From contig NC_069123.1 in the NCBI RefSeq assembly GCF_026914265.1, positions 36,603,178 through 36,667,177 of the forward strand: 64,000 bases of DNA, given 5' to 3'. Made by a program: the position numbers and the translations under genes. This document shows, piece by piece, positions 1-12,100 of this stretch (position 1 is the first letter of the stretch; each line of letters begins with the position of its first letter). Below the pieces are notes generated by a model. It saw only the letters and a program-made list of their open reading frames with translations. It had not been told where the DNA came from and searched no databases. The stretch is from Mya arenaria. Lineage: Eukaryota; Mollusca; Bivalvia; Myida; Myidae.

Positions 1-777
1 TGGACATTCTAAAGCAGTTGTTAAGAGTCATGGACGTGTATTTAATTGTGACTTTTGAGATTGACCCAATGAATTATTTATGGTAATCAATGACTGCATA
101 TGACACAAAAGTCAATATGTCTAGGATTATTTTTTTTAAATGCACTTATTTTTGTATGATTAAATAATTAAAGTGTGGCAAATCATTGGGAGTGTTAAAA
201 CAAAGTTACTGACGGCTGAAACACTTCAACAAGTGTTGATATTGATATTGTTCCATGTTTCTTGTCTGTGATTTCTTTGTTTTTGTGTTCTATGTCTTTG
301 GCGTTTACCCCGAGCCATTAAACGGGGTTTATGTTTAAGCTTTTGGCTACTGAGCTTGCTTCTGTGGATTTTCACATACATATTGTCTTCGAGGTCCACG
401 AATTTGAACGCAAGTAACGAATCGAGTCATACAGCTCCCCAGTGTTAAGTCATCAGATACTACCTAGGTCAATGTTGTAATCATTAGACTTGCTTCATGA
501 GGCTTATACTTTAAATTATGTTATTTTTTGTAAATGTTGGAACAAGTGTAGGTTACGTTCATATAAACGAGTTCAAACCCAGTAGACCCGACAGTTTCAG
601 TCATGTTCTTTTTTCACTGACGGTAATCCGATCATGTATCGGTAAAGCTATGTTTGATGCATGTGTGGCCGGTTTGGGGTGTTTGTATTTGTGTGTGTGG
701 TGTTTATACGCGTGTATCTTTAGTCAATTGTCGTTTGGGTCGTTGCCTTAAGTCTCTAAACAGGTTTAATTACATAT
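1..777. other. No gene recognised
   Basis: I see no exon, RNA gene or bounded repeat that I can name. The longest open frame (518-751) has no recognisable domain and a composition typical of chance reading of AT-rich DNA. A short palindromic stretch around 315-335 (ATTAAACGGGGTTTAT) suggests an old dispersed repeat, but I cannot find its ends. Confidence 0.5.
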
Positions 778-780
778 TTA

Positions 781-1090
781 TGCACCAGTCACTTGTAACC
801 GCGGCCCCCAGGTCCGGAGAATAGCGGGGACTTTGACTTTCGGTCCAACCAAGCCCGGGTAAAATCCCCTCCCTGCGGGGACAAACTGCTGGTAAAATCC
901 CCGCCAAATGCCCCCGCACCCAAGGGACCCTAAGTAAGGATCATTCCCCGAAATTGTTTGCGCGAAGACAAAACCACCGCATTCACCCGGCACTGCGGGG
1001 CCACCTAAAAGGTAAAAAACGGCCCACTTCCCCCGGTATACCCCCGGACCTTAGGGGGGGGGGGGGCGTGGGTTACAATTGACTGGTGCA
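781..1090 (+). mobile_element. MITE copy 1 (Harbinger-like, 310 bp)
   Basis: The ends are inverted copies of each other: TGCACCAGTCACTTGTAACC on the left and GGTTACAATTGACTGGTGCA on the right. The element is flanked by the direct duplication TTA at 778-780 and 1091-1093. Three-base TWA duplications are known for the PIF/Harbinger superfamily. The interior is GC-rich compared with the surroundings and has no coding capacity. Three further copies lie at 1185, 40970 and 62210. Confidence 0.8.
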
Positions 1091-1184
1091 TTAAAGCTTG
1101 ACTATGGGGCTAGTTTATGTAGTTATCATCGCAGTATTGTTCCCCACTGTAACATAGTCAGAAATGATGACTGCTATATTATTA

Positions 1185-1470
1185 TGCACCAGTCAATTGT
1201 AACCACGCCCCCCCCCCCCTCCCCGGGTGTAGCCAGGGATATGGGCCGTGTTTTTACCTTTCAGGTGGTCCCGCAGTGCCGGGTGAATGCGGTTGTTTTG
1301 TCTTCGCTTTAAATATAGCGGGGAATGGGCCTTACCTAGGGTCCCTGGGGGGCATTGAGCGGGGAGTTTACCATCTGTTCGTCCCCGCAGGGCTCGGATT
1401 TTAGCCGGGGTTGGCTGGACCGAAAGTCAAAGTCCCCACTATTCCCCTATGAATAACCCCACTATGTGCA
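1185..1470 (-). mobile_element. MITE copy 2 (same family, right end eroded)
   Basis: It begins with TGCACCAGTCAATTGTAACC after a TTA at 1182-1184, and its interior matches copy 1 in the opposite orientation (shared blocks such as GTGCCGGGTGAATGCGG against the reverse complement in copy 1). The far inverted repeat is not intact, so the end coordinate is approximate. It lies 94 bp from copy 1, so the two form a large imperfect inverted repeat. Confidence 0.7.
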
Positions 1471-2329
1471 TTGTCATTGTGCCACTGCTACGTAAGGGCG
1501 CCGCCTGATTCAATACAGAAACTAAAATTGATAGGTTATGTTATATCACGCAAGATGAATTGCATGTCAGCCTTTGATAACAGAAGATATTTTATTAGCT
1601 AATTATTTTGGGAGCTGATTACTGAGATACGCGTAATTAACACAAATGCAATCTATGCTCAGTTGAATACAAATTGCAAATGAAGAAAAAAAAATGAACT
1701 AAAAGATGCTTAAAAGTAATTAAATATGGGATTTCTTTACCGTATAGTGCCCATTGAAACAATTTCTCTTATCATGAACATGTACATTTCTTATAACGCT
1801 TTACACCTTACCGATAACATTTGATTGATTAGGTCATATGTTCATTACAAACGCATGATCTTCCATTTGCTTATGTACATGCAGTTGTATTACCGCTAAA
1901 AATTAGCACATGCGGCAGTTGCATAAACATGACCCACCCTTTGGACACACACCTCTCCTAAATATCATTCAGAATTGTATTGCGTTTTTAGTGTACATAT
2001 ATTCCAAAATGCACTAAAATTCCCAAATAGAACTCTAATAAAATGTTCCCAAAGATAAACTTTGGGCAAACTTACGGAAAATGAACGCCATGTTGTCAGG
2101 AATATTTGGACAATTGAATGAAATATGCATGGACCGAAATGACAGCTGATTTGTAATTGACATTGGGTGCCTTCGAGGGAGGTTTTAAGAGAATGACTAT
2201 TCTAAGTGTGAGTATAGAAGGTACAGTTTTTAATCATGTTCAGATGATGGCTGATATTTGCAGATAAACATCTATCCCGTGTGCAGCAGGGAAAAAGTAT
2301 ATATGACGTCATTTTAACGACCAATACGA
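1471..2329. other. No gene recognised
   Basis: AT-rich sequence with no recognisable exon. No repeat boundaries are visible before the tandem repeat that starts near 2330. Confidence 0.5.
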
Positions 2330-2705
2330 GTTGTGACCTTGACCATTGACTGTATAACCTCAAAATCAATAGGGATCATCTTCTGGTCACACCTACCTAA
2401 ATGTCAAATTTGAGGGCCATGGGTGTAGGCGTTGTCGAGTTATCACTCGGACAAGCTTTCTGCTTTCAATGTCACAGTGACCTTGGCCTTTGACCCGATG
2501 ACCCCTAAAATCAATAGGGGTCATCTACTGGTCAACCTCAAAGTCAAGTTTAAGGGCTATGGTTGCAGGCATTGTCGAGTTATCACTCGGACAACCTTTT
2601 CCCATTCAAGGTCACTGTGACCTTGACCTTTGAGCTGATGCCCCCTAAAACCTATGGGAGTCATCTACTGTTCAGACCCAGCCTTCATGTCAAGTTTGAT
2701 GAAAG
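2330..2705 (+). repeat. Tandem repeat, about 142 bp, 2.6 copies
   Basis: Three successive units begin with TGACCTTGACC-like text near 2333, 2477 and 2618. They share blocks such as CTAAAATCAATAGGGGTCAT and TTGTCGAGTTATCACTCGGA. The units are diverged and the last is partial. This looks like the array of an old non-autonomous DNA element whose ends I cannot define. Confidence 0.7.
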
Positions 2706-3111
2706 CAAAAAAGATGAATGTAAAGAATAAAACAATATTCTATATGGGTCTAAAGAATATTATTATTATATACATAATGAAACTTTGGAACATGATTTAA
2801 CAATGTATGGCAGTTCAGCAATGGTCAAGATCAGGTTTCTGTAAATCTGGTGTACAAACATGTTCTTGTTTACTATTCTACATATACAGCATAGAGTAAC
2901 AGTGCATACAAACATACATGAGAGTATAACACCCTACCCCCTACCCTTGCGTATAGAAAACTAATGGATATTCCATTTTGTATTATTGAACAATTTTGAG
3001 ATGTAATTATTGCCAAATTGGAGTTTATGCGTACATCCCAACAAAACTACCTTGAATATTGCTTACTCAAAAGAGGGGTTACAGTCTGAAACAAGTGAAA
3101 AATAATGTTTC
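2706..3111. other. No gene recognised
   Basis: AT-rich sequence without any recognisable exon or repeat edge. Confidence 0.45.
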
Positions 3112-3464
3112 TTAAAGCTGCACTCTCTCAGATTGAACGTTTTGACAACTTTTTTTTTGTCTTGGAATGAGCCAATTTTAGCGAAAATGCATGGACACCA
3201 GTTATATAAGACTGCTGACAAAAAATTACATGCCAGATTTTTATATTTCAGTTCAAAAATTGATGATTTATGCATTTTTCTTAAACGGTTTAAGCCATAA
3301 AACATTAATTATCAAACGGAAATATGAAAATCTGCGATTTGTTCTTTGGTCATAAGTCTTAAATCACTGGTTTGCCAATATTTACGCCAAAATTGGCTCA
3401 TTTCAAAGAAAAAGAAAAAAAAAGTTGTCAAAATAGTAAATCTGTGAGAGTGCAGCTGCTTTAA
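3112..3464. mobile_element. Fold-back MITE, about 350 bp
   Basis: The left arm reads AGCTGCACTCTCTCAGATT then GTTTTGACAACTTTT. The right arm is its inverse, with GTTGTCAAAATAG, CTGTGAGAGTGCAGCTGC. The similarity continues inward through GAATGAGCCAATTTT, so each arm is at least 60 bp. TTAA occurs at both edges (3112-3115 and 3461-3464), but a three-base duplication cannot be excluded, so I leave the superfamily open. The open frame at 3063-3305 on the minus strand is a by-product. Confidence 0.75.
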
Positions 3465-6160
3465 TAAAGAGAACTAGCACATACATGTACTTAACAAACA
3501 TACTAAACAAGAAATTCTCTCAGTAATCTTCTTTATGTAACAAGGTTGAAAAGAGAATTTAAAATCAGTTTCTTTTGTTCGAATGACAATTCCATTGAAA
3601 CGCTTTTAAATATTTATTTATTTATTTTTTTTTAATCAATTTTTTTTTAGCAATATTACCATTTTATCTGACATATGCCTGTCCAGGTGCTTACAATTTA
3701 TGAGGTCATGATTTTATCTGAACATTCTATTCCTGCATACAAAAATGATAATTGACAAAGATAAGAAAATATTGACAAGTATTCTTCACTATGGTTATAA
3801 CACGATTACAACTCTTGAATAAAAAACAGCAACGTTTCAAAATCATTTACATAAGACCTGTCACTTTAGTTTTCATATTTTGGTAATAATCGGTCCTAAT
3901 TACCATTGTTAATGGTTTTACTATTGAGCAATTATAGGAAGAAGCAAAACAAGCCATAACAGTTTTATTCCTTTAAAGACATTACTTCTTCAAGATGCAC
4001 TCTTACTCCCAAATAAGATTTACCACAATTAATACTCTTGTTTTATTATTCCAAAAAAGATTAATAAATGTCGAAAACAGTGGTTCTTATGAAGGATACC
4101 CAGTTTAATTTGGAAAAAATGTGCATAAAACACGGTATTTCTACCTCATGAGACTTAAGTAGATTACAATAAACCTTTTAGCATTCACCAATATATTTAA
4201 TATTTTTGTGTTTTCTGTTATTAACTACAGGGCTACAAACTTGTTACCAGTGATAAATATTTTCCATAACTGCAATATTTAGTAAGCAGCCAAAAGTTTA
4301 TCATTCAAAATTGATGTTTTTTATACATGTGTATGTACTGATTTTGAATAAGAGAGTAACTTTAAAAAAAAACACACCTTAGTATGGAAGTACAACAGAG
4401 TAAGAGTTAAACATCTTTAATCATATGTGGAACTATTAAACTAGTCAGGGGTTCTAACAGCTAATAAGTGTCAATTCTTAATGATAGCTGGGGGTAAGTT
4501 TGAGTATGAGGGATTCATGTCCTACTCTGGGTAAGGGGCTTATATCTGTTTTAAAATTGTTCCAAGTTATTTTTATATTAATTTTAATGTACTTACAATG
4601 CTTTTGATGCAAATGTCTGAGAAAAAAATCAACATTTGTACAATAGTTTAAGTTAAAATCATTCAACCTGGTTTTAGAATTGATCCTGAACTTAAGAACT
4701 CCTGTCTAGTACTTGCTTCAAGACATATTGCACTGGAATAGGTTTTTCTTCTTCTATATCTATCTACTGAAAACAGTGTTTTCATATCTTTCATGGTACG
4801 ATGAAAGAGATCCATGACAAAAATTGCGACACAACTTGTGAAGCCCCAATTATATTTCTTTCTTTTTTTGGCTTAATTTAATTATAAACAAACTATTGAT
4901 CACACTAATTCATAGACAAATAACAAAACTCTAGACAAAAACACTAAGAGGTCCTCAAATAAATAGTCAGTAAATGGAAAATTGCTGTTTATCACTGAGG
5001 GCTTTCTAGTTTCTTTATTACAATATTGTGGTTTGTCTTGAAGTAAAAGGTTTTATAATTGTGAAATAACTCCACATTTCCGAATATAAAGTAGAGCAAC
5101 TATAAATACAAAACTTTTAAATGCTTCTATGAGTAGAAGCAAACAAAATGAAATGCTAACATTTTAAAAACATATGTGTATACTGGCTTGTTAACATCAA
5201 CATTGAAAATAACGGGTTAATTAAAGACATTTCAGGAACAAACTAGCAAAGGTCTTAGTTTCCATTATTCATTCCCCTTTCCTTTATAGAAAAGTGGACA
5301 TGGAATACTCCCCTAGTTAGGACCTCTTTTTTAAAAATGGTATCTATGACTTTACAGATAGAGATGTAACAAGGCATACCGGTAATATGCATGAAGAAAT
5401 CTTGAATCTCAACAAAATCAAATAAGCACTTTGGCAGATATTGGTATAATATTATATGTATGTACACATTTGTATGTACATATGTAAATATCTTAAAGGA
5501 AAAAACAACAACAATGCCAAGCCTGCCCATTCCTTACACAGCAGTTAATAAGAATTTTTCAAGGTCATGACATAACTGACATGATGTTAAACTATATTAG
5601 GACCACCCTCAATAATCACCTTCTTTGTTAAACAAAAGAATACATTGAATCCAAGTCCATGTACATCTGGTGTGTCAAAGATCATCATGTGAATGGTAAA
5701 TCTATAGAGTAGTTATATGTATATCAGGGTGGTTTGCTGTCATGACAATTATGTCAAGTACCTTGACTGTGCTGTTTAAGACATGATCATCCAGGAAAAT
5801 TCCAGCTGCATCAGGGTTCTCCATAAACTTAAAAAAGTCCCAAAGCAAAATTTCAGAACAAAAACATGAGGTGATCATTATTCATGTGATATGAAATATT
5901 CAAAAAGTGTGAGTCCCACAGCAAAAAAATAGTACTAGAGCAAAAGTGTGAGTACTACAGCAAAAGTATGATTTTTAAAGCAATACTGTGTGTCCAGGGA
6001 CGGAAAAATGAAATTTGGTGAGAAGTCACTGAGAACCCTGAGCAAATATGTGAAAACATGGGAAATATTGCATAAATAAACATATGTGAATATAATCATA
6101 TGTAATGCATGTTTTTTTTAATTGCAAATAAATAAAAAAATATCATTATTATAAGCTAAT
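3465..6160. other. Gene-free stretch downstream of the RING gene
   Basis: I recognise no exon on either strand. The part next to 6160 should be 3' untranslated sequence of the minus-strand RING finger gene. A possible minus-strand ATTAAA (plus-strand TTTAAT) lies only about 40 bases past the stop codon, and others lie farther away, so the transcript end is uncertain. A short run of related units (agcaaaagtgtgagtacta) lies at about 5905-5975. Confidence 0.5.
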
Positions 6161-9100
6161 TTATGCCATTCCAAAAGTCCAGCTTCCGTCAGAGGAGTCG
6201 GAGGCGTACTCTTCCAGAAGGGCGGCTGTGGACTTCGGGACCTGGACCTCATAGCTAGAGTCTGTCTCACACTCGCCCCCCTCCGTAATGCTCGCGTCTG
6301 ACTCCGTTGCAAGCGATCCTGGTGCCCAAGTTGCATCCGAACTGCTGTCTGAATTATCCTGTTTCTCTTCGGAGTGAGTCATATTGTTTGGATTAATGAT
6401 TGTGTTGGATTTATTTGCAATACTTAAACTAGCAGTGGGTCGACTAGGACTAGAAACATGGCTTCGATTAGATGAGTTTCTTAACACTTTTCTGTTTTCT
6501 AATCTGTTAGGACTCGAACGTTGCCTATGACTAGAATTATTTGTATTTGCGTCACTTTGTCTAAACAGGCTTTTATATGGTGTAGTGGAGCGTCCCGGTG
6601 AAATGTTCGCACTACTTCTTACAACTGTTGCGCTCGGCACGGCCGAGCTGGGCTCTGTGACAAGATGACCAGAATAATTTATTAATGACAAGTCTATCTT
6701 AACGTTCAAGCTCTGTCCATTAGCCTCCTGTTGAATACCATCGCTCTGTACGGTACTTGACCTTTTATGACCCGACCGTGTTTGACTCTTACTTGAAACA
6801 TTCAAGGAGTCCTTATTACTTTTATACCGTGTCCCTCCATGACTGGGTGAATACCGTGTCCCTCCATGACTGGGTGAATACCGTGTCCCTCCATGACTGG
6901 GTGAATGCTTGGATTTTGTAAAAGTCTCTTCAAGTTTCTGTTTCTTACTCTGACTACCAGCTGAGAAATCGTCATGTGTTCTCTTTCTAAAAGAATATTG
7001 CTTAGACTGACTTTGTCTACTGGAAGAGTCACTAGCTTTAGTCTTGTCAACTTTCTCATTTTCCGCCCTCTCCTTCCTAGTTTTTGACTCATGCTCTTCA
7101 GGTCGTAAACGTTTGGTAATATATTTCATTGATTGGTCACTATCACTTGAATCGGACAAATAGTAATTGTGTGCTGAACGGTCCGGTGAGTCACTTGACC
7201 TCCGTGTTTCAGACTGGGTAGGTCCTTGGGTACTGTCCGGCTCGCACTGGTTCACATGTGCTTGGTCCATACTATTGCTCATGCCTGTATTCCTTGGATT
7301 TCCTGAACCTGTCCCCAATGCTGTAGAAGAAGTTGATGTATGTGACTTTAACGGACTAGTGCACTGTGTGGAAGGCATGGCACTCACTGCATTACATCTC
7401 GTATATTGGTTATCATATGAAGGATGCAATTCGTTATGTAATGTAGAAGCACTACTTCTTTCCTTTCTCGTGTTTTTATCAAAAGTATATCTACCCGAAT
7501 GATTGTCTTTATCTACAATATTTGTGTACGTCTTATGACCGAGACTAGACGGTTCTGAATTACTCCAACCCTCATAACTATTAAAGGACGAGTTTAAATC
7601 TATGTGGTCACCAGTTTGATCTTCCCTGTCACCAGGTGTTGAACTAACATTGTCCTCATGATCATCATCAGTATCATCATAACTGTAATTAAGTTCAGTT
7701 TCACTAACATCTGTTTCACCAGCGCGTACAGTATTTTTTTCATCAAGGCTACTTGCTACATCACTGTGTTCATCAACATGTTCATCATGTCCTGACACAC
7801 TTGGTGTATGTATTCGATCTTGAACATCATTTTCTGCTGCCGAATCTGTTGTCCCAATAGTGAAATGCACAGAAGAATGATCTTCACTGTTATAATTTAC
7901 AGACTTAGCTTCTGAACCATCATTATCACTACTTCCATAATCAAAAGTATTGTTGTTGTCACTAGGAATTCCATTACTTTCATCACAACTAAAGTCTGCC
8001 CCGACAGAGTTAACAGGACTGTCTGGTAGCTGGTAAGATGATACGCTACTGTGTCTGTCAGAGGTTATAGGAGACAGAGACCTTGCCCTTGACTGCATAG
8101 AGGCTATAGATGATACAGGACTTGATACGGCTGAAGACAAGTTGTCCGGTGAGTGTGGATTGGAGATTGGAGAAGAAATTGTAGGTATACTTGATGAGTT
8201 GTCAGAGGTCCAGGACAGTGTCGGTGACCCTGGGGGTGATGTCAGTATCACATGGCTGGACATGGACTGGTTTAGTGGCTGGTCATTGTAGTCCCTATGT
8301 GAAGGCGAGCCAGAATTGCTGCCTGTCAGGCTGCTTGCATCATCTTCACCGAGGCTTACATCATGACCTTGATCCGAACTTTCACCAGCATGACTGGGAG
8401 TATTCTGTTGATGGCTGTCTGATTCAGAGTCTGAAGGATGATAAGAGGATATTGAAACTGAAGGAATTGGCTCAGTTTCTGCATTGTGATTTTGGTACTC
8501 AAAATTGTCATCTGAATCATCACTACTACTACTTTGCATAGTAGCAGTCGCTGTTGCTGTAGCATTAGTGGAATTTCTGTGGTTATTTAAATTACTGGCA
8601 CTTCTATTCTGGTTAACAATAGAATCAAGTGTTACAGAGGGTAGTCGGACTTCATCATTAAGGTGACTTTGCTCCTGCACCAAGCCAGAATTGAGAACCG
8701 CTCTCATCTGGTTTCTGACCCTCTCTAGGCGTGAAGACAGCTCAAACAGACTGTTCACCACCGTTCTCTCTACCTGTTCAACGACATCAGCACCATCATC
8801 ATTGCCTGCAGTATTTGAAGCCCCAGTGATGTGACCCTGTGGTGCAGAGTCATTACCACTCCTTTCATTATCATCGCTGACATTACCAGCAGAATGGTTA
8901 GACAGAGTGTCAGGAAATGAATGCTCACTGATGCTGTCTGAGAAGATATCAGACATATCAACAACATCATCATCGCTGGAATCACTGCTGGAGTCGAATA
9001 GGGAGGGAAGGTTTGGGGGCCGCTCATTCAGCTGCTGTCTTAACTGCTCTAGCTGGTCCTTCAATGACTGTGACAAGTTGTTCAGCTCCTGAAGCTTGGC

Positions 9101-12100
9101 TTTCAGGATCTCTATCATGTGGTTTTTCTCTGAAAACAAAGATGGTAGTTGTTTTATTTACATCTTAAATCTAAAGCATTAATGATACGATGCCGTTTGA
9201 GACTAGATTTTTGGATTAACAAGCTCAAATTTTTGCAATGTCTTCTGTAACATTAAAACTTAAACAAGGCTTCAATTAGATTTGAAAAAATAGGAGGTTG
9301 ACCTTCCTGATATTGCAATTTATATGATGTCGTTAAGGATCCAGAATTGTTTGAAACAAATAGGAATATTAAGAGTAAGATGAACAAGCTTGTATATGTC
9401 TCAGGACTGAGTCTGTCGAGTTTGTTTAGAAATTATTTTTTATACACTTCACATCTAGATATACCCATTATTTGTAAATCCACCTGATATGGCTGCAATT
9501 TTAAACAATAATGTTGGAATACACAAATTGTTTTGGTAAGAAGTAAACTTTTTGAAAGAATGATTTTAGAAAATAACTATATGATGGTTTGGGACCTCTT
9601 TTCGAAGGAAATGGAGGTTATTCGGGAACAACGTGATTATATAATTCGTAAATTATAATCAGAACAAGAGCTGTCACAGTATGTGACGAATGCCCCCGAA
9701 TGTGACATTGACCTACGAACAAGGTCAGTACATGAAAAGTTGATCTTGCCTTTACGTGTCAAATACATATGGCAAGTTATTTTAAATTGCCTCTGAACAT
9801 AAAAAAATACCACCCATACTTGACAACCTACACTGTTATGTCCTTATATTCAGAATTCCCTTGTGAACAAACACTTAGTGTATCTTTCACCTTAGAGGTA
9901 GGGACATGGGTCTTGCTCACGACACGTCGTCTTCGTATGTGGAACACATGTAGCAAGTTATTTTAAAATCTGTCCATACAAGAGAAAGTTACAGCCCGGA
10001 CACGACAATCTATACCCTATGTCCTTGTATGCAGCACTCCATTGTGAATAAACACTAAGTGTGACCTTGACCTTTGAGGTAGGAACACGGGTCTTGCACG
10101 CGACACGTCGTCTTGGTATGTGGAACACACGTGGCAAGTTATTTTAAAATCTGTCCATACAAGGGAAAGTTACAGCCCGGACACGACAACCTATACTCTA
10201 TGTCCTTATATGCAGCACTCCATTGTGAATAAACACTATGTGTGACCTTGACCTTTGAGGCAGGGACACGGGTCTTGCACGCGACACGTCGTCTTGGAAT
10301 GTGGAACACATGTGGCAAGTTATTTTAAAATCTGTCCATACAAGAGAAAGTTACAGCCCGGACACGACAACCTATACTCTATGTCCTTATATGAAGCACT
10401 CCATTGTGAATAAACACTAAGTGTGACCTTGACCTTTGAGGTAGAGACACGGGTCTTGCACGCGACACGTCGTCTTGGTATGTGGAACACATGTGGCAAG
10501 TTATTTTAAAACCTGTCCATACAAGGGAAAGTTACAGCCCGGACACGACAACCTATACTCTATGTCCTTATATGCAGCACTCCATTGTAAATAAACACTA
10601 AGTGTGACCTTGACCTTTGAGGTAGGGACACGGGTCTTGCACGCGACACGTCGTTTTGGTATGTGGAACACATGTGGCAAGTTATTTTAAAATCTGTCCA
10701 TACAAGAGAAAGTTACAGCCCGGACACGACAACCTATACTCTATGTCCTTATATGCAGCACTCCATTGTGAATAAACACTAAGTGTGACCTTGACCTTTG
10801 AGGTAGGGACACGGGTTTTGTACGCGACACGTCGTCTTGGTATGTGGAACACATTTGGCAAGTTATTTTAAAATCTGTCCATACAAGGGAAAGTTACAGC
10901 CCGGACACGACAACCTATACTCTATGTCCTTATATGCAGCACTCCATTGTAAATAAACACTAAGTGTGACCTTGACCTTTGAGGTAGGGACACGGGTCTT
11001 GCACGCGACACGTCGTTTCGGTATGTGGAACACATGTGGCAAGTTATTTTAAAATCTGTCCATACAAGAGAAAGTTACAGCCCGGACACGACAACCTATA
11101 CTCTATGTCCTTATATGCAGCACTCCATTGTGAATAAACACTAAGTGTGACCTTGACCTTTGAGGTAGGGACACGGGTTTTGTACGCGACACGTCGTCTT
11201 GGTATGTGGAACACATTTGGCAAGTTATTTTAAAATCTGTCCATACAAGGGAAAGTTACAGCCCGGACACGACAACCTATACTCTATGTCCTTATATGCA
11301 GCACTCCATTGTAAATAAACACTAAGTGTGACCTTGACCTTTGAGGTAGGGACACGGGTCTTGCACGCGACACATTGTCTTGGTATGTGGAACACATGTG
11401 GCAAGTTATTTTAAAATCTGTCCATACAAGAGAAAGTTACAGCCCGGACACACCAACCTATACTCTATGTCCTTATATGAAACACTCCATTGTGAATAAA
11501 CACTAAGTGTGACCTTGACCTTTGAGGTAGGGACACGGGTTTTGCACGCGACACGTCGTCTTCGTATGAGGAACACATTTGGCAAGTTATTTTAAAATCT
11601 GTCCATACAAGGGAAAGTTACAGCCCGGACACGACAACCTATACTCTATGTCCTTATATGCAGCACTCCATTGTGAATAAACACTAAGTGTGACCTTGAC
11701 CTTTGAGGTAGGGACACGGGTCTTGCAGGTTTCACGTCGTCTTGGTATGTGCAACACATGTGGCAAGTTATTTTAAAATCTGTCCATACAAGAGAAAGTT
11801 ACAGCCCGGACACGACAACCTATACTCTATGTCCTTATATGCAGCACTCCATTGTGAATAAACACTAAGTGTGACCTTGACCTTTGAGGTAGGGACACGG
11901 GTCTTGCACGCGACACGTCGTCTTGGTATGTGGAACACATGTGGCAAGTTATTTTAAAATCTGTCCATACAAGGGAAAGTTACAGCCCGGACACGACAAT
12001 CTATACTCTATGTCCTTATATGCAGCACTCCATTGTGAATAAACACTTTAGTGTGACCTTGACCTTTGAGGTAGTGACACGGGTCTTGCACGCGACACGT

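Noticed and set aside
518-751. 77-residue open frame near the left edge
   Set aside because: No domain, no splice context and AT-rich composition; reads as chance.
7167-7502. Plus-strand open frames inside the RING gene's large exon (also 8191-8541, 8907-9092)
   Set aside because: They are antisense shadows of the serine-rich coding exon.
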